Source: an uncultured Bacilli bacterium
Lineage (GTDB): Bacteria; Bacillota_I; Bacilli_A; RF39; UBA660
Assembly: GCA_934162265.1 (NCBI GenBank)
Contig: CAKPHZ010000015.1
Span: 1 to 36,852 of the forward strand
Length of the DNA stretch: 36,852 nt
Reading direction: 5' to 3'
The notes under the pieces are model-generated. The model ran no database searches and had not been told where the DNA came from. It was given only the letters and a program-made list of their open reading frames with translations. Of the stretch, positions 32,348-36,852 are shown piece by piece (position 1 is the first letter of the stretch; the number at the start of each line of letters is the position of its first letter). The translations under genes and the position numbers were made by a program.

Positions 32348-34930
32348 ATGAACGGACTAGGAAAAAAAGAAGTAGAAGAATCTAGAAAGAAATATGGTAC
32401 TAATGAAATAACTGCTTTAAAGAAGGATACTTTTTTTAGTTTATTTATTGAAAGTTTGGGAGATCCAATTATTAAGATTTTGTTAATTGCTCTTGGGATT
32501 AAGACTGTTTTTCTTTTTCGAGATTTTGATTGGTATGAAACAATTGGTATTGTTATTGCAATATTACTTGCTTCTTTGATTTCTACCATTAGTGAATATG
32601 GATCTTCTAAGGCATTTGACCGAATGATGAGGGAAGCTTCAAGAATAAAATGTCGGGTAAAAAGAGAGGGAAAGAAGAAAGAAATTTTTGCTTCTGAATT
32701 AGTAGTAGGTGATTTATTGTATTTAGAACAAGGAGATAAAATTGGAGCAGATGGATTAATTATTAAAGGAGAAGTAGAATTAGATGAATCTATGATTTCA
32801 GGAGAAGCAAATAGTGTAGTTAAGAAGGAAAAAGAAATTATTTATCGAGGCTGTACAGTTTATAATGGGTATGCAATTGCAAGAATCGATAAAGTAGGGA
32901 ATCAAACTTATTATGGAAGAATGGTAGAAGAATTAGGTAGTGGTAGTGGAACTTCTCCTTTAAAAGAAAGACTAAATACATTAGCCATTCAAATTAGTCG
33001 CTTAGGTTATATCGGTGCTTTTTTAGTCAGTATTAGTTACTTATTTAGTAAAATTGTTATAGCAAATTCTTTCCAACTTTCTAAAATTCTTGCTACTTTA
33101 GGAATTTTTCCTTTAATGTTTGCCTATCTTTTACATGCTTTAACCCTTAGTGTTACTGTAATTGTAGTAAGTGTTCCTGAAGGACTTCCTCTTCTGGTTA
33201 ATTTGGTTTTATCTTCTAATATGAAAAGAATGCTAAAAAGTCATGTACTAGTTAGAAAATTAGTTGGTATTGAAACCGCAGGTAGTATGAACTTATTATT
33301 TACGGACAAGACTGGTACAATTACTAAAGGAAAATTAGAAGTAGTAGAGTTTATGCTAGGTAATGGAAAAAAGTATATAGATGTTTCTTTTTTATCTAAT
33401 CGCTATCAAAAGATTTTTAAGGATAGTTTAGTTTATAATAACGAAAGTACTTATGATGCAGATGAACATAAGATAATTGGAGGAAATCTTACGGATCAAG
33501 CAATTTTAAATTATGTTCGCTTAAAGAGACGGAGTAGTGTTTCTATTTTAAAAGAAGTACGTTTTACTAGTGAGAAAAAATATTCTTATGTTGATGTAAT
33601 AGATGATAAAAAGAAATATCGCTATGTGAAAGGAGCTCCAGAAGTACTTTTAAAATATACCAATCGCTATTTAGATGAAGAAGGATTTAAAAAATTGTTG
33701 TTTCAACAAGAAAATATCTTAAAAAAAGTCAATAATTTAACAGAGAAGGGAATTCGTGTACTTGCCGTTTGCTATAGTGAGAATTGTTCTTCTACTTTAA
33801 GTGATTTAATTTTAGTTGGCTTTTTACTAATTAAAGATGATATTCGAGAAGAAGCTTATGAGGGGGTTAGATTGATTCAACATGCTGGTGTCCAAACAGT
33901 GATGATTACAGGAGATAATCTAGGGACAGCTTCTTCTATTGCTAGAGAAGTAGGAATTTTAGATGATGAGAAAGTTATTCTTAGTAGTAATGAGCTTTCT
34001 TCTCTTTCAGATAGTGAGGTAGAAAAAATACTTCCAAAGCTTGCTGTTTTATATCGAGCTCTTCCCAAAGATAAGAGTAGATTAGTGAATATTGCTAAGG
34101 GAATGAATTTAGTTGTAGGAATGACTGGTGATGGGGTAAATGATGCAATAGCATTAAAACGGGCTGATGTTGGTTTTGCTATGGGAAGTGGAACAGAGGT
34201 AGCTAAGGAAGCAGCGGATATTGTTATTTTAGATGATAATATTTCATCTATTGCTTCTTCTATTCTTTATGGGAGGACAATTTTTAAAAGTATTCGGAAA
34301 TTTATTATTTTTCAGCTTACCGTAAATCTTTGTGCAGTTACGATTTCTATTGTTGGTCCTTTTATTGGAATAGGTGCTCCTGTTACCGTTATCCAAATGC
34401 TTTGGATTAATATGGTAATGGATACCTTAGCTGGCCTTGCTTTCTCTTTTGAACCTCCTCTTAAGGAATATATGGAAGAATCTCCTAAAAAGAGAGAAGA
34501 AAAAATTATTAATCACTATATGTTAAATGAAATTTTAGTAACAGGAATTTATTCTTCAATTCTTTGCCTTCTTTTTCTTAAACTCCCCTTAATTACCAAT
34601 TACTTTAGAAAAAATGCCGATAATCGCTATTTATTAACAGCCTTCTTTGGATTATTTATTTTTATTAGTATTTTTAATAGCTTTAATGCAAGAACAGTTC
34701 GGTTGAATATACTTTCTAATATTTTTAAAAATAAAATGTTTATTGCAGTGACTTTATTTATTGTTATTGTTCAGATAGTAATGATTTATTATGGGGGAAA
34801 TTTATTTCGTACTTCTGGACTTTTACCACGAGAATTCTTTATCATGCTAATGATTTCTTTTAGCGTTATTCCTATTGATTTTCTTAGAAAAATGATTTAT
34901 CGTAAGTTTAATTTTAAAGTTGAAATATGA
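32348..34930 (+). CDS. P-type ATPase, Ca2+-transporting type
   Basis: The 860-aa protein has the P-type pattern: an N-terminal cation-ATPase domain, and an actuator loop (LDESMISGEAN in place of TGES). The M4 motif is VPEGLP, typical of Ca2+ pumps. The phosphorylated Asp is in DKTGTIT (about residue 320), and TGDN, TGDGVNDAIALKRADVGFAMG and a C-terminal multi-helix domain follow. It exports Ca2+ or a related cation across the membrane using ATP. The frame is open from GTG 32339, but AGGTGA at 32337-32342 fits ATG 32348. Length and domain order are normal for bacterial SERCA/PMCA-like pumps. Confidence 0.94.
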   Translation: MNGLGKKEVEESRKKYGTNEITALKKDTFFSLFIESLGDPIIKILLIALGIKTVFLFRDFDWYETIGIVIAILLASLISTISEYGSSKAFDRMMREASRIKCRVKREGKKKEIFASELVVGDLLYLEQGDKIGADGLIIKGEVELDESMISGEANSVVKKEKEIIYRGCTVYNGYAIARIDKVGNQTYYGRMVEELGSGSGTSPLKERLNTLAIQISRLGYIGAFLVSISYLFSKIVIANSFQLSKILATLGIFPLMFAYLLHALTLSVTVIVVSVPEGLPLLVNLVLSSNMKRMLKSHVLVRKLVGIETAGSMNLLFTDKTGTITKGKLEVVEFMLGNGKKYIDVSFLSNRYQKIFKDSLVYNNESTYDADEHKIIGGNLTDQAILNYVRLKRRSSVSILKEVRFTSEKKYSYVDVIDDKKKYRYVKGAPEVLLKYTNRYLDEEGFKKLLFQQENILKKVNNLTEKGIRVLAVCYSENCSSTLSDLILVGFLLIKDDIREEAYEGVRLIQHAGVQTVMITGDNLGTASSIAREVGILDDEKVILSSNELSSLSDSEVEKILPKLAVLYRALPKDKSRLVNIAKGMNLVVGMTGDGVNDAIALKRADVGFAMGSGTEVAKEAADIVILDDNISSIASSILYGRTIFKSIRKFIIFQLTVNLCAVTISIVGPFIGIGAPVTVIQMLWINMVMDTLAGLAFSFEPPLKEYMEESPKKREEKIINHYMLNEILVTGIYSSILCLLFLKLPLITNYFRKNADNRYLLTAFFGLFIFISIFNSFNARTVRLNILSNIFKNKMFIAVTLFIVIVQIVMIYYGGNLFRTSGLLPREFFIMLMISFSVIPIDFLRKMIYRKFNFKVEI

Positions 34931-34989
34931 AAAAAATACTTATTTAGAATTTTCTTTTTACTAAGAATTATTCTAGTTAAGTATTTTTT
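34931..34989 (+). terminator. Terminator of the P-type ATPase gene
   Basis: AAAAAATACTTA (34931-34942) pairs perfectly with TAAGTATTTTTT (34978-34989). An inner TAGAAT/ATTCTA helix extends the stem. It also faces the end of the minus-strand gene at 34998. Confidence 0.75.
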
Positions 34990-34997
34990 GCCTATAA

Positions 34998-35264
34998 TTA
35001 TACCATATACATATTATTATCTGGTTCATTTGTAAAACTTTGGTTTGTATAAGGAGTTTCAATTCTTGTTAATCTTTGATCTAATCTTTTTACTTGACGC
35101 TCTAATCTTGAAATCCTTTCATTCATATCATTTACTTGACTGTTCATATAGTTATTTTGATTCATTCCCATAGGTGGAAATATTTGTGGTTGTTGAAAGG
35201 ATTGATTTGGTGGTATCATTCCACTATAACCATAACTGTTATAAAACATATCTCTTCCGTCCAA
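34998..35264 (-). CDS. Small Pro/Gln/Asn-rich coiled-coil protein
   Basis: The 88-aa protein starts at TTG. AAGGAGGG on the minus strand (35270-35277) sets this start. The N-terminal half is rich in Tyr, Pro, Gln, Asn and Met. Residues ~47-68 form a heptad-like helix (MNERISRLERQVKRLDQRL). No signal peptide or membrane segment. Such low-complexity plus coiled-coil proteins are seen in spore-coat-like or cytoskeletal settings, but no family is recognised. Confidence 0.7.
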   Translation of the reverse strand: MDGRDMFYNSYGYSGMIPPNQSFQQPQIFPPMGMNQNNYMNSQVNDMNERISRLERQVKRLDQRLTRIETPYTNQSFTNEPDNNMYMV

Positions 35265-35416
35265 TATCTTCCCTCCTTATCTTTATTCATTTTATTATAT
35301 GTGAAATTTTTTGATATTGTTATCTTTTTTGTTATTTTTCTTTTAAATTAATGAGATATTTGAATTTCTGGTAGATTTATTTTTCAAAAAAGTGATAATA
35401 AGTAGTGATAATCCAC

Positions 35417-35445
35417 TTGTTTATTTTGTAAAATTATGCTATAAT
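35417..35445 (+). promoter_or_regulatory. Promoter of the DUF3419 gene
   Basis: TTGTTT (35417-35422), 17 bp, TATAAT (35440-35445), followed by AAGGGGG before the start codon. Confidence 0.75.
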
Positions 35446-35471
35446 ATTAAACTGTTTAAGGGGGAATTTTT

Positions 35472-36299
35472 ATGTTAGCTAAGGATATTGCTCAAGGAAT
35501 TATTAGAGGTAATTATTCTAATTTAGATAAATATAGTACTTTTCATCAAGAATCGTTCATTTATAAAAAAACCAATGAAAAATTATATGAAATTTTTGAT
35601 TTACTTTTGAATAAAGATAAGATTTTATCTGTAATTGGGAGTGGAGATCAAATTCTTAATTCTGTACTTACTAATCCTTCTAAAATAGATGCCTTTGATA
35701 TTAGTGTTTTTCCTAGATATTTTTTAGAATTTAAAATTGGGGCAGTTAAAGGATTAAGTAGGGAAGAATATCTTCAATTTTTCTTTGGTACTACTATGAC
35801 TACTTTAGATGAATATTATGATGATTTGTATTTTGAAAAAATTAGTCCTAATTTGGATGAAGAAGTTAAAGATTTTTGGGATTATTTATTTGAATTTAAT
35901 GATTGGTATGATATTTATCATTCTAGTTTATTTTCATCTGAAAATATTAATGATGATTATGCTTTGAAACAAAATAAATATTTAGGAGTAGATGAGTATT
36001 ATCAATTAAGAAAAAACTTGAGTACTGTTAAGATTAATTATATAGAAAGTGATTTACTTAATTTAAATATTCAAGATTCTTATGATTTGATTTATTTATC
36101 TAATATAGTTAATTATGTTGCTAAGAATGATTATTTAAAGAAAATAGAAGAATTTAGTGAAAAAAGTAAAGGGATTATTGTTACTTATATTTTTGGAGAA
36201 CTTAAAGAGGCAATAACATTATTTCATGAACATTCTTCATCTCGTGAGTTTGAAGGAGATAGTGGGGTTATTATTACTAAAAGTAAAGTAAAGAAATAA
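35472..36299 (+). CDS. DUF3419-like SAM-dependent enzyme (BtaA-type 3-amino-3-carboxypropyl transferase family)
   Basis: The 275-aa cytoplasmic protein has a SAM-binding glycine loop SVIGSGDQILN (about 53-63) and the acidic residue after strand two in DAFDIS (about 73-78). YFLEFKIGAVKGLSREEYLQFF (cited by its hallmark LKIAA-K-LS-EE pattern) also matches. These together fit DUF3419, whose characterised member BtaA transfers the aminocarboxypropyl group of SAM to diacylglycerol in betaine lipid synthesis. The usual family length is greater (about 380-400 aa), so this is a short version. Another SAM-using role is possible. It is a single-gene unit with its own promoter and terminator. Confidence 0.72.
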   Translation: MLAKDIAQGIIRGNYSNLDKYSTFHQESFIYKKTNEKLYEIFDLLLNKDKILSVIGSGDQILNSVLTNPSKIDAFDISVFPRYFLEFKIGAVKGLSREEYLQFFFGTTMTTLDEYYDDLYFEKISPNLDEEVKDFWDYLFEFNDWYDIYHSSLFSSENINDDYALKQNKYLGVDEYYQLRKNLSTVKINYIESDLLNLNIQDSYDLIYLSNIVNYVAKNDYLKKIEEFSEKSKGIIVTYIFGELKEAITLFHEHSSSREFEGDSGVIITKSKVKK

Positions 36300-36302
36300 A
36301 AG

Positions 36303-36352
36303 AAATAGATTTTTTTGGAAATAAAAAAATTCTATTTTTTTTAATAGAATTT
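36303..36352. terminator. Overlapping terminators for DUF3419 (+) and secG (-)
   Basis: On the plus strand, AAATAGA (36303-36309) and the following T-run pair with AAAAAAATTCTATTT, then T residues follow. On the minus strand, AAATTCTATT (36343-36352 complement) pairs with AATAGAATTT (36327-36336 complement), followed by a T-run. The two hairpins share sequence, one for each direction. Confidence 0.7.
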
Positions 36353-36566
36353 ATTTTAATGAAATAAATAATGATAATGCAAAGAAAGCAACACCTAATA
36401 GCATGGTTAATCGACTGATAAATAATTCGAATCCTCTTTCTTTTCTATTTGCAAATAATTCTGAGTTTCCACCTTGAATGATTTGTCCAGCAGATTCAGC
36501 TTTATTGCTTTGTAGTAATACAATTATAATTAACAATACTGAAATAATCAATAATGCGATTTCCAT
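36351..36566 (-). CDS. secG: Preprotein translocase subunit SecG
   Basis: SecG is the small accessory subunit of the SecYEG export channel. The 71-aa protein has two membrane helices (about 2-19 and 50-69) and the family pattern VLLQSNKAESAG...GG...ELFANRKERG. Length is typical. GGAGG precedes the ATG on the minus strand, and a clear promoter lies upstream. Confidence 0.95.
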   Translation of the reverse strand: MEIALLIISVLLIIIVLLQSNKAESAGQIIQGGNSELFANRKERGFELFISRLTMLLGVAFFALSLFISLK

Positions 36567-36588
36567 TATATTCCTCCTGTCGGTATAT

Positions 36589-36617
36589 ATTATAGCATAT
36601 TTAGTATTTTTCTACAA
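36589..36617 (-). promoter_or_regulatory. secG promoter
   Basis: On the minus strand, TTGTAG (36617-36612), 17 bp, TATAAT (36594-36589). Confidence 0.75.
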
Positions 36618-36655
36618 GAATTCTCTAACTTTTTTTGAAAAAATAAGAAAAAGTG

Positions 36656-36684
36656 TTGACATGTTTCAGGGATATTGGTATAAT
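36656..36684 (+). promoter_or_regulatory. Promoter of the tRNA cluster
   Basis: A full-consensus TTGACA (36656-36661), 17 bp, TATAAT (36679-36684), also with a TGG before the -10. It starts just before tRNA-Ala. Confidence 0.88.
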
Positions 36685-36697
36685 TTATCTTGTCGAT

Positions 36698-36774
36698 GGG
36701 GAATTAGCTCAGCTGGCTAGAGCACTTGCCTTGCACGCAAGGGGTCAAGGGTTCGAATCCCTTATTCTCCACCA
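36698..36774 (+). tRNA. tRNA-Ala (TGC)
   Basis: A 7-bp acceptor stem GGGGAAT/ATTCTCC contains the G3-U70 pair that identifies alanine tRNA. The D arm is GCTC/GAGC, and the anticodon stem CTTGC/GCAAG has loop CTTGCAC (anticodon TGC at 36732-36734). The T arm is AAGGG-TTCGAAT-CCCTT. CCA is encoded at 36772-36774. Confidence 0.97.
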
Positions 36775-36784
36775 TATTTTTTTT

Positions 36785-36852
36785 CGGGAAGTAGCTTAGC
36801 TTGGTAGAGCGCTACGCTTGGGACGTAGAGGTCGCAGGTTCAAATCCTGTCT
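36785..36852 (+). tRNA. tRNA-Pro (TGG), cut by the window end
   Basis: It begins CGGGAAG. The D arm is GCTT/GAGC-like. The anticodon stem CTACG/CGTAG has loop CTTGGGA (anticodon TGG at 36819-36821), and the T arm is GCAGG-TTCAAAT-CCTGT. The 3' acceptor strand and CCA lie beyond the window. Confidence 0.95.

Noticed and set aside
36478..36720. Plus-strand 80-aa frame over secG and the tRNA-Ala start
   Set aside because: It runs antisense through secG, across the tRNA promoter and into tRNA-Ala.
1..36852. TGA read as tryptophan (Mycoplasma code)
   Set aside because: Trp is TGG throughout, and TGA ends the recombinase, ligase-linked acyltransferase and dockerin protease genes at sensible, coupled positions.
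1..36852. CRISPR array
   Set aside because: No regularly spaced identical repeats with unique spacers were seen. The only dense repeats are the coding AAT tract and the three TTGCAAC sites.

Overview
The window comes from a very AT-rich, low-GC Gram-positive-type bacterium. Evidence for this is strong Shine-Dalgarno sites, a T-box in front of leuS, lipobox lipoproteins, intrinsic hairpin terminators and sigma-A-like TTGACA/TATAAT promoters. TGA is used as a normal stop and Trp is TGG, so this is the standard code and not a true Mycoplasma code. The gene style (GH31 next to leuS, DUF2207/LemA, cadherin-like surface proteins) resembles uncultured gut Bacilli of the RF39/Mollicutes-related type. 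That taxonomic placement is inference.

Layout. Positions 1-9300 are host-like: a membrane-anchored hypothetical protein and a GH31 glucosidase; a T-box-controlled operon of a small membrane protein and leuS; a hypothetical protein; and rpsB-tsf behind a hairpin leader. Next come a DUF378 membrane protein on the minus strand and the first 94 codons of a lipoprotein gene. Positions 30012-36852 resume host genes: the rest of that same lipoprotein gene, an S51-like/transglutaminase-like fusion, a Ca2+-type P-ATPase, a coiled-coil protein, a DUF3419 protein, secG, tRNA-Ala(TGC) and a partial tRNA-Pro(TGG).

Central observation. About 20.13 kb (9877-30008) appears to be an integrative element inserted into the lipoprotein gene by a large serine recombinase (28483-30000) that sits against its right end. 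Both junctions carry TGTTG. Removing the DNA between the two copies joins codon 94 at 9878-9880 to 30012 with the reading frame intact, giving a predicted 413-aa lipoprotein. Joining the element's two ends gives a strongly palindromic attP (AGGGTATC-TGTT-GATACCCT, with further GTTACAA/TTGTAAC arms). The element has a terminator just inside its left end. No conjugation, replication or phage structural genes are visible in it.

Element cargo, left to right: (a) a membrane-embedded XRE-type regulator with two fused ABC-ATPase/FtsX-type permeases; (b) an acyltransferase, AMP-forming acyl ligase, acyltransferase operon; (c) a free-standing protein made of three RNA-polymerase alpha-CTD-like repeats; (d) a secreted papain-type protease ending in a dockerin-like domain, translationally coupled to a membrane-anchored protein with a cohesin-like domain and three cadherin-like domains, a candidate minimal cell-surface cohesin-dockerin system; (e) a minus-strand lemA, DUF2207, zinc-ribbon/DUF3592 operon; (f) a 39-aa ORF overlapping the recombinase gene. 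Together the cargo looks like an envelope-modification island covering transport/resistance, lipid acylation and surface proteolysis.
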